NCBI GenBank assembly: GCA_021154065.1
Contig: JAJKJG010000116.1
Location: 1 to 6,361, forward strand
Source: Methylobacterium sp.
GTDB lineage: Bacteria > Pseudomonadota > Alphaproteobacteria > Rhizobiales > Beijerinckiaceae
Reading direction: 5' to 3'
Length of the DNA stretch: 6,361 bases
The translations under genes and the position numbers were made by a program. Shown piece after piece: positions 1 to 5,649 of the stretch. The notes under the pieces are model-generated. The model did no database searches. It had not been told where the DNA came from and was given only the letters and a program-made list of their open reading frames with translations. Within the stretch, counting starts at the first letter, position 1. Each line of letters opens with the position of its first letter.

Positions 1-646
1 GCACCTGGATCGTGCGCTGCACCTCGCCTTCGCGGCCGATCAGCGGATCGATCTTGCCGTCCTTCGCCTTCTTGTTGAGGTTGACGCAATAGGCGTCGAG
101 CGCGTCGCCCTTCTTCTTCTGCCGGCCGTCCGACTCGTCGCCGCCGGTCGGGCGCTCGCTCGACTCCTCCTCGGAGCCGCGCGCCGTGCGAGTCTCGGAC
201 AGGCCGGGGCGCTTGGCGATGCCGTGCGAGATGTAGTTGACGGCATCGTAGCGGGTCATGTCCTGCTCTTGCAGGAAATAGGCGGCGTGGCTCTCGCGCT
301 CGGCGAAGATCGCGACGAGGACGTTCGCGCCGGTCACCTCCTCGCGGCCGGAGGACTGCACGTGGATCACGGCGCGCTGGATGACGCGCTGGAAGCCGGC
401 GGTCGGCTTCGAATCCTGACGCCCGTCGGCGACGAGGTTCGCGAGCTCCGTGTCGACGTATTCGACGAGGTTGCGGCGAAGCACGTCGAGATCGACGTTG
501 CAGGCGCGCATCACCGCGGCCGCGTCCTGGTCGTCGACGAGGGCGAGGAGCAGGTGCTCGAGCGTGGCGTATTCGTGGCGGCGCTCGCCAGCGAGGGCAA
601 GGGCCCGATGGAGGGCTTGTTCTAGGCTGCGAGAAAAGCTCGGCAA
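1..646 (-). CDS. clpA: ATP-dependent Clp protease ATP-binding subunit ClpA (N-terminal part, runs off the left edge)
   Basis: ClpA is the AAA+ unfoldase that feeds substrates into the ClpP peptidase chamber in the cytosol; with ClpS it degrades N-degron proteins. About 215 N-terminal residues are visible. They start [18 protein letters not shown] and contain the double Clp_N repeat (about residues 1-75 and 80-145, with [15 protein letters not shown] in the first and [15 protein letters not shown] in the second). An acidic then lysine-rich linker follows ([10 protein letters not shown]...QKKKGDALD), then the entry to the first AAA module ([14 protein letters not shown]). The Walker A motif lies beyond the edge. 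I chose the TTG at 646 because the protein then begins exactly where ClpA homologues begin (M-P-[ST]-F-S-R) and a GAGG lies 5 nt upstream. An in-frame ATG at 688 would add 14 residues and overlap clpS. The start is 20 bp after the clpS stop, so the two are almost certainly co-transcribed. Confidence 0.95.
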   Translation of the reverse strand, partial: MPSFSRSLEQALHRALALAGERRHEYATLEHLLLALVDDQDAAAVMRACNVDLDVLRRNLVEYVDTELANLVADGRQDSKPTAGFQRVIQRAVIHVQSSGREEVTGANVLVAIFAERESHAAYFLQEQDMTRYDAVNYISHGIAKRPGLSETRTARGSEEESSERPTGGDESDGRQKKKGDALDAYCVNLNKKAKDGKIDPLIGREGEVQRTIQV

Positions 647-666
647 GGTCGCCTCTGGGGTCGGAG

Positions 667-1050
667 CTACTTCTTTTCCATAACGCATTGTAGCGGATGT
701 TGGTGCTTGCGGGCGAAATCCATCACCTGCGTCACTTTGGTTTCCGCCACCTCATAGGTGTAGACGCCGCACTCGCCGACGCCGTTCTGGTGGACGTGCA
801 GCATGATGCGCGTCGCGTCCTCGCGCGACCTGTTGAAGAAGCGCTCGAGCACGTGCACGACGAACTCCATCGGCGTGTAGTCGTCGTTGAGCAGGAGCAC
901 GCGGTAAAGGTTCGGACGCTTGGTCCGGGTTTTCGTCTTGGTGATGACCGCGGTGCCGGAGCGGTTGTCGTCACCTCCGGGCGCGCGCGGCGCCGCGCCG
1001 GTGATGCGCGGCGGCGTCGATAATCCCGTGTGCGGCTGCGAGCGCACCAT
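667..1050 (-). CDS. clpS: ATP-dependent Clp protease adaptor ClpS
   Basis: ClpS binds proteins with bulky hydrophobic N-terminal residues and hands them to the ClpA N-domain, redirecting ClpAP from ssrA-tagged and other substrates. The 127-aa protein has a flexible N-terminal tail (residues 1-45), then the ClpS core: [20 protein letters not shown] at about 46-65, and [20 protein letters not shown] at about 80-100. The pocket residues known from the family are present (Asn-Asp-Asp at 55-57, Met 61, His 85). The C-terminus [10 protein letters not shown] is typical of alphaproteobacteria. The reading frame stays open upstream to 1212, but the extension is Arg/Ser-rich, unlike any ClpS. The ATG at 1050 gives a normal length; its nearest GGGAG is about 14 nt away, so the RBS is weak. 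I found no convincing sigma70 promoter in 1051-1235. The gene lies directly upstream of clpA and downstream of a terminator that ends the phasin transcript. Confidence 0.95.
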   Translation of the reverse strand: MVRSQPHTGLSTPPRITGAAPRAPGGDDNRSGTAVITKTKTRTKRPNLYRVLLLNDDYTPMEFVVHVLERFFNRSREDATRIMLHVHQNGVGECGVYTYEVAETKVTQVMDFARKHQHPLQCVMEKK

Positions 1051-1235
1051 GCCGTGTCGTTCGTCTCCCGTTGAAGGCGCGTGGCCGCTCGGCGCACCCG
1101 ACGACCGACCGCTTGAGTCGTAATGTAGAATCGTCTGCGGCGCTTCGCCAGATCGTTTGCGCCGCGCGTCCCCACGACTTGGAACGCCGCGTCGCGCGCA
1201 AGGATCGCGCATATGGGGAGCGTATCCCGAAATGC

Positions 1236-1261
1236 AAAACGCCCGGCCTTGAGGCCGGGCG
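1236..1261 (-). terminator. Intrinsic terminator of the phasin gene
   Basis: A perfect 9-bp GC-rich stem (CGCCCGGCC / GGCCGGGCG, pairing 1253-1261 with 1240-1248) with a 4-nt loop is followed on the minus strand by GTTTTGC, that is a short T run at 1236-1239. It lies about 30 nt past the phasin stop and well before clpS, so it should separate the strongly expressed phasin unit from the clp operon. The T tract is short, so some read-through is possible. Confidence 0.8.
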
Positions 1262-1290
1262 CTTCGCTTCAGTCGAAGGCTTTTCGCGAC

Positions 1291-1632
1291 TTACTTCGCG
1301 GCCTTGCCGTTAGCGACGGCGACGAGACCCTCGTACGGCTTGAAGGCCTCCTTCGCGAGGCTCGCATAGAGCTCGCCGAGCTTGGTCGACTGCGCGACGA
1401 AGCCCTCGTAGGCCGACTTGACGAAGTCGGTCTGGATCTCGATCGCCTTGTCGAGCGTCTTGGCGCCGACGAGCTTCTCGAGCGTGGCGGTGGACTGCTC
1501 AAAGGACTTCTTGGCGTAATCGGCGGTCTCGACCGCGATGGCCTGGGCGCCCTTGGAAACGACGCCGAAGCTCTTCAGAGCGGCGTCGGCGTTGTCCTTG
1601 CTGAACTTCTGGATGGTGTCGATCTGGATCAT
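1291..1632 (-). CDS. Phasin family protein (PHA granule-associated, Phasin_2 type)
   Basis: Phasins coat intracellular polyhydroxyalkanoate granules, control their size and number, and often act as general stabilisers. The 113-aa product (MIQIDTIQKFSKDNADAALK at the start) is almost entirely helical. It has no signal peptide and carries amphipathic segments typical of the short alphaproteobacterial Phasin_2 family: SFGVVSKGAQAIAVETADYAKKSFEQ, then an LVGAKTLDKAIEIQTDFVKSAYEGFV core, and a C-terminal Ala/Lys tail ending GKAAK. The frame is open to 1719, but the upstream residues are Cys/Arg-rich and cover the promoter. The ATG at 1632 has GAGGG 5 nt upstream and gives the family's usual N-terminus. 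The gene is monocistronic: own promoter, about 65-nt leader, own terminator. Two palindromes at the promoter suggest tight repression, most simply by a PhaR-type PHA sensor, although no regulator gene is present here. The family call is strong; the specific phaP orthology is not settled. Confidence 0.9.
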   Translation of the reverse strand: MIQIDTIQKFSKDNADAALKSFGVVSKGAQAIAVETADYAKKSFEQSTATLEKLVGAKTLDKAIEIQTDFVKSAYEGFVAQSTKLGELYASLAKEAFKPYEGLVAVANGKAAK

Positions 1633-1703
1633 TGCTACCCTCTTCCGGCGCCGCAGCGCCGCCTTCTGATTGCGTTTTGCGCGGTTGCCCGCCTCGCAAG
1701 GGC

Positions 1704-1732
1704 AATATGTGCACTGCACAATAGATTGTCAA
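1704..1732 (-). promoter_or_regulatory. Sigma70-type promoter of the phasin gene
   Basis: On the minus strand a perfect -35 TTGACA (1732-1727) is followed after 17 bp by CATATT (1709-1704), which matches 4 of 6 bases of the -10 consensus. Transcription would begin near 1697, giving a leader of about 65 nt. The spacer and the edge of the -10 are occupied by a palindromic operator, so a bound protein would exclude RNA polymerase. Position, spacing and consensus are seen directly; activity is inferred. Confidence 0.75.
1708..1720. promoter_or_regulatory. Palindromic operator O1 over the phasin -10 region
   Basis: TGTGCA-C-TGCACA is a perfect 13-bp odd-centred palindrome centred on 1714. It covers the 3' part of the spacer and touches the -10 hexamer of the phasin promoter. 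It shares the core GTGCA-N-TGCAC with a longer copy centred 32 bp away, about three helical turns, so two dimers could bind the same DNA face. TGC-rich palindromes in front of phasin genes are known targets of PhaR in Paracoccus and Rhodobacter; assignment to PhaR here is inference. Confidence 0.7.
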
Positions 1733-1754
1733 GAGAAATTGTGCAGTGCACAAT
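1726..1754 (+). promoter_or_regulatory. Possible divergent promoter toward the carboxypeptidase gene
   Basis: On the plus strand TTGTCA (1726-1731, 5 of 6 bases of the -35 consensus) is followed after 17 bp by CACAAT (1749-1754, 4 of 6 bases of the -10). The -35 overlaps almost completely with the -35 of the phasin promoter on the other strand. It would give a leader of about 130 nt to the carboxypeptidase start at 1891. The -10 is embedded in a strong palindrome, so part of the match may come from operator sequence rather than a promoter. I saw no better plus-strand promoter in 1756-1890. Confidence 0.35.
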
Positions 1755-1755
1755 T
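1737..1755. promoter_or_regulatory. Palindromic operator O2, 19 bp perfect
   Basis: AATTGTGCA-G-TGCACAATT is a perfect 19-bp palindrome centred on 1746. It lies just upstream of the phasin -35 and over the -10 of the possible divergent promoter. It is longer and more symmetrical than O1, so it is probably the higher-affinity site. The 32-bp centre-to-centre distance would suit cooperative binding of two dimers or looping out of the -35 region between them. Confidence 0.75.
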
Positions 1756-1890
1756 CGGGACAGCGACGCGGCGATCCCATTAACGCGCCCGTAACCCCGT
1801 CCCCATACCGTTAACGACTGTGCCGCGGATGCAACGGCCGGCAAGGCCACGCGCGGCGTGAGGGGCGAAACCCGGATTGGGGACGGTCAG

Positions 1891-3480
1891 ATGGTGTTGA
1901 GTAGCGTTCTGGACCGGCGTGTGCGCGTTTCGACACTTGCCGGGGTTGTCGGTCTTTCCGTATCGATCGTTATCGCCCTGTCGAGCCCGGCGGAGGCGGC
2001 GCGCCGCAAGCGCCACCGCGGACCCGCCTACAGCCCGCCTTATGCCGCGATGGTGGTCGACGCCAAGACCGGCCGCGTGCTGCACGCCCAGAACGAGGAC
2101 GCGCCCCGCCACCCCGCCTCGGTCACCAAGGTGATGACCCTCTACCTGCTGTTCGAGCAGCTCGAGCGCGGCCGGATCGCCCTCGATACCCCGCTTCAGG
2201 TTTCGGCCAACGCCTCCCGCCAGGCGCCCTCGAAGCTTGGCCTGAGGCCGGGCTCCTCGATCGACGTCGAGGACGCGATCCAGGCCCTGGTGACGAAATC
2301 GGCGAACGACGTCGCCGTGGTCGTGGCCGAGAACCTCGGCGGCTCCGAGGAGGCTTTCGCCGAGCAGATGACGCGCAAGGCGCGCGCGCTCGGCATGAGC
2401 AACACCCGCTACCGCAACGCTTCGGGCCTCCCCGATCCCGAGCAGATCACGACGGCGCGCGACCTCACGATCCTCGGCCGGGCGATCCAGGAGCGCTTCC
2501 CGAAGCAGTACCGCTACTTCCAGACCCGCGTCTTCAACTACGCCGGCGCCGCGCACCGCAACCACAACAAGCTCCTCGGCCGGGTCGAGGGCGTCGACGG
2601 CATCAAGACCGGCTTCACGCGCGCTTCCGGCTTCAACCTCCTGACATCGGCCCGCAGCGGCGAGCGGCACATCGTGGCGGCGATCCTCGGCGGCCGTTCC
2701 GGCGGTGCGCGCGATGCCGCCATGGCCGCGCTCGTCAGGACCACGCTACCCCGCGCCTATGCCGGCGCCCGCACCGCGCCGGTGATCGCGGAAGCGTCGG
2801 ACCGGCCGCGCCCGGCGGTCATCTCCGAGGCGACCCGGCCGCGCGCCGAGCCGCAGGTCGACGCGACGGCGACGGTCGCGTCCCCGGTTCGGGCAAAGCC
2901 GCAGCCGCTGGACGTCGCCGCGATGCGGCCGGTGGTCGCGACGACGACGCCGACGAGCCTGCGTTGGAGCACGGGCGCGCAGCCGATCCCGGCCGCAGCG
3001 CAGGCCTATGCGCCGGTCGAGGCGGCGGTCGCTCCCCCGCCGCGCCCGCATCCGCTCGTCGAGCCGGCGCCCGCCGCCGCCGCGGCGGCGAAGATCGAGG
3101 CGCGGTTGCCTGAGATGACGGTGCCGAAGCCGGAGCCCGTCGCAAGGCCCGAAATCCTCGCCAAGGCCGAGCCCACCTTGCCGTCGCCGCCGGCCGCGGA
3201 GCCGCACCGGCTCCGGGCCTCGCCCGCGCCGGTGAGCCGTTGGGTCATCCAGCTCGGCGCGCCGGACGACGAGGGCAAAGCCAAGGACATCCTCGAGGAG
3301 GCGCGCAGCCGCTCCCGCGGCGTGCTCGCCAAGGCCTCGCCCTTCACCGAGAAGGTCGTCCGCGACGGCGCGACGCTCTACCGGGCCCGCTTCTCCGGCT
3401 TCGACGAGGCCGATTCGGCGAACGAGGCCTGCCGCTCGCTCAAGCGCAACGGCTTCGCCTGCTTCGCCACCCGGAGCTGA
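1891..3480 (+). CDS. D-alanyl-D-alanine carboxypeptidase (S11 family) with C-terminal SPOR domain
   Basis: This is an exported penicillin-binding-protein-type enzyme that removes the terminal D-Ala from peptidoglycan stem pentapeptides. From the ATG at 1891 it has 529 aa. The signal peptide is residues 1-36 (basic start, hydrophobic STLAGVVGLSVSIVIAL, cleavage after AEA). A basic stretch follows, then the S11 catalytic domain with SVTK (Ser77 nucleophile, Lys80), SAN (137-139) and KTG (239-241). There is no PBP5-type beta-rich domain or membrane-anchor helix after it. Instead a Pro/Ala-rich low-complexity linker spans about 296-448, and a SPOR domain starts near WVIQLGAPDD (about 449-529). 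SPOR domains bind glycan strands stripped of stem peptides at the division septum, so the enzyme is probably targeted there. A GTG at 1858 is also in frame; I prefer the ATG because GGGGA precedes it and the signal peptide begins normally. Its gene is divergent from the phasin gene. The family call is firm; the dac paralog is not assigned. Confidence 0.93.
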   Translation: MVLSSVLDRRVRVSTLAGVVGLSVSIVIALSSPAEAARRKRHRGPAYSPPYAAMVVDAKTGRVLHAQNEDAPRHPASVTKVMTLYLLFEQLERGRIALDTPLQVSANASRQAPSKLGLRPGSSIDVEDAIQALVTKSANDVAVVVAENLGGSEEAFAEQMTRKARALGMSNTRYRNASGLPDPEQITTARDLTILGRAIQERFPKQYRYFQTRVFNYAGAAHRNHNKLLGRVEGVDGIKTGFTRASGFNLLTSARSGERHIVAAILGGRSGGARDAAMAALVRTTLPRAYAGARTAPVIAEASDRPRPAVISEATRPRAEPQVDATATVASPVRAKPQPLDVAAMRPVVATTTPTSLRWSTGAQPIPAAAQAYAPVEAAVAPPPRPHPLVEPAPAAAAAAKIEARLPEMTVPKPEPVARPEILAKAEPTLPSPPAAEPHRLRASPAPVSRWVIQLGAPDDEGKAKDILEEARSRSRGVLAKASPFTEKVVRDGATLYRARFSGFDEADSANEACRSLKRNGFACFATRS

Positions 3481-3490
3481 CGACGCCGAC

Positions 3491-3510
3491 CGGCCGCGTC
3501 AGCGCGGCCG
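3491..3510. terminator. GC-rich hairpin between convergent genes
   Basis: CGGCCGCG-TCAG-CGCGGCCG forms a perfect 8-bp stem with a 4-nt loop, 10 nt after the carboxypeptidase stop and about 47 nt past the stop of the convergent J-protein gene. There is no T run on either side, so it is either a weak terminator or a 3'-end stabilising hairpin. Being palindromic, it could serve both transcripts in this 77-bp gap. Confidence 0.45.
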
Positions 3511-3557
3511 CACGATCGATCCGACACCGGTCCGTTCGACCGGCGCTACGTGGAGTA

Positions 3558-4271
3558 TCAGCGATGTCGGCCCAAGAGAACGTCCTTGGCCTCGTTGATT
3601 CGGGCCGCGAGATACGTCGTGCCGCCCTGGTCGGGGTGGAGCTTCAGCATCAAGGCGCGATGCGCGCGCCGAACCTCCTCGGCGCCCGCCCCCGGCTGAA
3701 GGCCCAGGATCTGGTAGGCCTCCTGCTCCGTCATCGGCCCCGATTGCGCGCCGCCGCGCGGCCCCGCATCCGCGTCGCCCTCAGCGTGTTCACGCCAGCC
3801 GGCAAATCGGCGGTCGAGATACGCCTGTAGGAGCCGCACGCCGTCGGGATCGCCGCGCCGGCAGTCCTCGTAGACCTGCCGCAGCGCCGTCTCGTCGAGC
3901 TCCTGGAGCGAGCGTCCGGCGAAGGGGCCGGCGAGCACCGTCCCGCCCATGTCGCCGGTGTCGTGATCGAGCTCCATCTCGATCATGGCGGAGCGCACCC
4001 GCGACACGGAGCCCGGGCTCTTCGCGGTGCGGCTCTTGAAGCCCGGAAGGCTCAGGCCGCTCCAGCCGAGGAGCCAGGCCCCGACGCCGGCAAGCATCAG
4101 CGCCATGTCGAACCGGCCGCGGACGGCGAGAAGCGCCGCGACCGCGACCGCCACGAAGCCGACGACCTGCTTCATCCGCTTCGCCACGACGGCCGGGTTC
4201 GCGCCGGCGAAGAGCCGCGACACCCACCACAGGACGGCGAGCACCCCGACCCCGTAGAGCAGCGTGATCAT
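3558..4271 (-). CDS. Membrane-anchored J-domain protein (DnaJ/Pam18-like)
   Basis: J proteins stimulate the ATPase of Hsp70 (DnaK) through the HPD motif. This 237-aa protein has a hydrophobic N-terminal segment (about 2-20, LLYGVGVLAVLWWVSRLF), then one or two more (about 36-50 and 55-72), ending in the loop SGLSLPGF. A soluble middle part (95-165) has a conserved-looking GPFAGRSLQELDETALRQVY stretch, followed by a short Gly/Ala-rich linker. The J domain is at the extreme C-terminus (about 180-237): EAYQILGLQPGA, a basic helix II RRAHRALMLKLHPDQGG with HPD at 212-214, then YLAARINEAKDVLLGRHR. The C-terminal position and the 'HPD-GG...YLA-INEAKD-LL' ending resemble mitochondrial Pam18/Tim14 more than DnaJ itself; no Gly/Phe or zinc-finger region is present. 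Its ATG overlaps the stop of the VWA gene (TCAT on the plus strand, ATGA in the message), indicating translational coupling. The specific client is unknown. Confidence 0.88.
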   Translation of the reverse strand: MITLLYGVGVLAVLWWVSRLFAGANPAVVAKRMKQVVGFVAVAVAALLAVRGRFDMALMLAGVGAWLLGWSGLSLPGFKSRTAKSPGSVSRVRSAMIEMELDHDTGDMGGTVLAGPFAGRSLQELDETALRQVYEDCRRGDPDGVRLLQAYLDRRFAGWREHAEGDADAGPRGGAQSGPMTEQEAYQILGLQPGAGAEEVRRAHRALMLKLHPDQGGTTYLAARINEAKDVLLGRHR

Positions 4272-5002
4272 CGGGTCCGCATCGCGGTGAGGAGCTTGCG
4301 GGCGTCGGTGTCACGCTGCGCGAGGCGATTCAGGGCATCGACGCCGCCGCTGGCATAGGCGGCCGCGGCGCGCAGGAGCGAGGCGAGCGAGCTCGGCGCG
4401 TTGGCGTCGAAGCGCGCATAGGCGCCGCCGGTCAGCCGGGCGATCTCCTTGAAGGCATTGCCCGCGACCTCGTCCGGCCCCTCGTGGAACACGAACGCCT
4501 TGACGCCGAGGAGCGCGATCTCTCCGGCTGCCGCGCAGAGCGCGTCGACCGGTTCTTCCATGGCATCGCCGACATAGACGAGGGCCTTGACCCCGGTGCT
4601 CGCCGCCTCGTTGCGGACGTGGCGCAGCACGCGGCCGATCTGGGTATGGCCGCCGCGGCAGTCGATCTGCGTCATGAGCTTCGTCAGCGCGCTCGGCGCG
4701 ATCACCCATTTCGAGGCGCGGCACTCGTCGAAGCCGCGGAAATAGATGAGCTGGACGGCGAGCCCGCCGATCGTGTCCGCCGCCTCGAACATCTGCGCCT
4801 GGACCTTGCAGGCGAGGTCCCAGGTCGGCTGGCGGCTCATGGTGGCGTCGAGCGCGAAGACCAGGCGCCCGCGCGCTTCCGCGGTCGCGCTCGGGCCGAT
4901 CTTCCGCGCCGAGGAGACGAAGGCGTCGATCACCGCCGCCGGCGAGGAGGTGGCCGGCGGGCTTGGTGTCTCGGCCCTGGAGAGGTCTTTCTTATCGGTC
5001 AT
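4268..5002 (-). CDS. von Willebrand factor A (VWA) domain protein
   Basis: This 244-aa protein has no signal peptide or membrane segment and is probably cytosolic. After a Pro/Ser-rich N-terminal tail (about 1-35) a single VWA domain begins with strand RLVFALDATMS. The metal-ion-dependent adhesion site is recognisable: D52-x-T54-x-S56 (a DxTxS variant of DxSxS), T120 in RGGHTQIG, and D146 in LVYVGDAMEE. The domain alternates hydrophobic strands and helices (AVQLIYFRGF, ALVYVGD, VKAFVFHEG) and closes with LTGGAYARFDANAPSSLASLL near 190-210. VWA domains mediate Mg-dependent protein binding, commonly beside AAA or chaperone machinery. It is translated just before, and overlaps by 4 bp, the membrane J-protein gene, so the two probably act together. 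The start ATG at 5002 has only a weak ribosome site. Its partner and cellular role are not known to me; the domain call is firm. Confidence 0.85.
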   Translation of the reverse strand: MTDKKDLSRAETPSPPATSSPAAVIDAFVSSARKIGPSATAEARGRLVFALDATMSRQPTWDLACKVQAQMFEAADTIGGLAVQLIYFRGFDECRASKWVIAPSALTKLMTQIDCRGGHTQIGRVLRHVRNEAASTGVKALVYVGDAMEEPVDALCAAAGEIALLGVKAFVFHEGPDEVAGNAFKEIARLTGGAYARFDANAPSSLASLLRAAAAYASGGVDALNRLAQRDTDARKLLTAMRTR

Positions 5003-5080
5003 GCGCGATCACGCTCGCGCATCATTTCGTGCTTTCCGGGGCCGCTTGCAACAGCCCGCGCCGGCGAAGGCCCGGTGTGC

Positions 5081-5437
5081 TCAGTGCAGCGTCAGGCGGG
5101 GCGCCGTGCGACGCGCCTTCTCCCAGGCGCTGATGGCGCGGCCGTTGACGCCGATGTCGCGCAGCTGATCGCTCAAGGCAACGAAATTGCGCTCGCTGAC
5201 CTGGAGCTCGAGCGCGATCTCGTCGTCGGCCACGTGCTCGATCTCGGCGGACGCGAAGCGGTCGAAGGCGGCCGACATCTCGGCGTAGGCGAAGGCGACC
5301 GGCATGGTGCGGAACACGGTCGCGAACTCATCGTCGAGCTCGCCGGTGTCGAGGTCGCGCATCTGGACGAGGTAGCCGTCGGAGTGCTCGCAGACCTCGT
5401 AGCGCCAGTGCAGGCCTTCCGATGACGAGAGGAACAT
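5081..5437 (-). CDS. Hypothetical protein, 118 aa (paralog A)
   Basis: I do not recognise a named family. The 118-aa soluble protein has an N-terminal beta-rich part (WRYEVCEHSDGYLVQMRDLDTGE), a central motif FRT..VAF.YAEMSAAFDR.ASA (about 42-64), and a helical acidic-then-basic C-terminal half ending LTLH. No signal peptide, Cys cluster or nucleotide-binding motif is visible. It is a close paralog of the protein at 5650-6006: I count about 50 of 118 identical positions in an ungapped alignment, 38 of them in the first 64. The codons at 5443 and 5440 are GTG and also in frame, but GGAGG lies 5 nt before the ATG at 5437, and that start makes both paralogs exactly 118 aa. It lies 78 bp upstream of the VWA gene on the same strand and may be co-transcribed. 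Conserved coding signal and RBS support a real gene. Confidence 0.75.
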   Translation of the reverse strand: MFLSSSEGLHWRYEVCEHSDGYLVQMRDLDTGELDDEFATVFRTMPVAFAYAEMSAAFDRFASAEIEHVADDEIALELQVSERNFVALSDQLRDIGVNGRAISAWEKARRTAPRLTLH

Positions 5438-5540
5438 CACCACCTCCGATGCAGACGGGGTGACGCGAAGCCCTCAGGATCGCCGCACCGCCACGCGCCA
5501 CTCTTCGAATGCAATGCGAATCGGCCGCCGCCGGTTCCGC

Positions 5541-5639
5541 TAGAGCGCGATGACTTCTCTTCGAGTCGTCATCCCGTTATACCTCTCTGTTTCCGCATGA
5601 TCTTTTCCGAAACCGGTCGCCACTTTTCGGGATCATGCT
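5541..5639. repeat. Rhizobiales-type intergenic palindromic repeat
   Basis: The stretch contains two inverted-repeat modules. The left one, starting TAGAGCGCGATGAC, folds through GATGAC/GTCATC (5549-5572); its outer arm is degenerate. The right one pairs GCATGATC (5595-5602) with GATCATGC (5631-5638), enclosing TTTTCCGAAACCGGT and CACTTTTCGG. I recognise this as the repeat family widespread in intergenic regions of Bradyrhizobium, Methylobacterium and relatives (hallmarks 'GATCATGC', 'CCGAAAAGTGG', 'ACCGGTTT', 'AGAGCGCGATGAC'). It sits 10 bp after the stop of paralog B and upstream of paralog A, so a folded transcript could attenuate transcription or stabilise the 3' end of the upstream message. 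The rest of this 212-bp gap (5438-5540) shows nothing I can name. Confidence 0.75.
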
Positions 5640-5649
5640 TCAGTGCCGC

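Noticed and set aside
224..625. 133-aa plus-strand open frame
   Set aside because: Antisense to the ClpA N-domain; simple reverse-strand shadow.
1051..1212. N-terminal extension of ClpS (54 extra residues)
   Set aside because: Arg/Ser/Gly-rich, absent from the family; the ATG at 1050 gives the normal length.
1213..1794. 193-aa plus-strand open frame over the phasin region
   Set aside because: It passes through the terminator, the phasin gene in antisense and both operators; a real gene there is not credible.
1780..2670. 296-aa open frame on the minus strand
   Set aside because: It is antisense to the catalytic domain of the carboxypeptidase, whose motifs are unmistakable; the shadow has no recognisable motif.
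4484..5425. 313-aa open frame on the plus strand
   Set aside because: It runs antisense to the VWA gene and paralog A; its composition (Arg/Ala/Gly/Asp-rich, no domain) is that of the GC-rich shadow of real codons, and it spans two genes and their gap.
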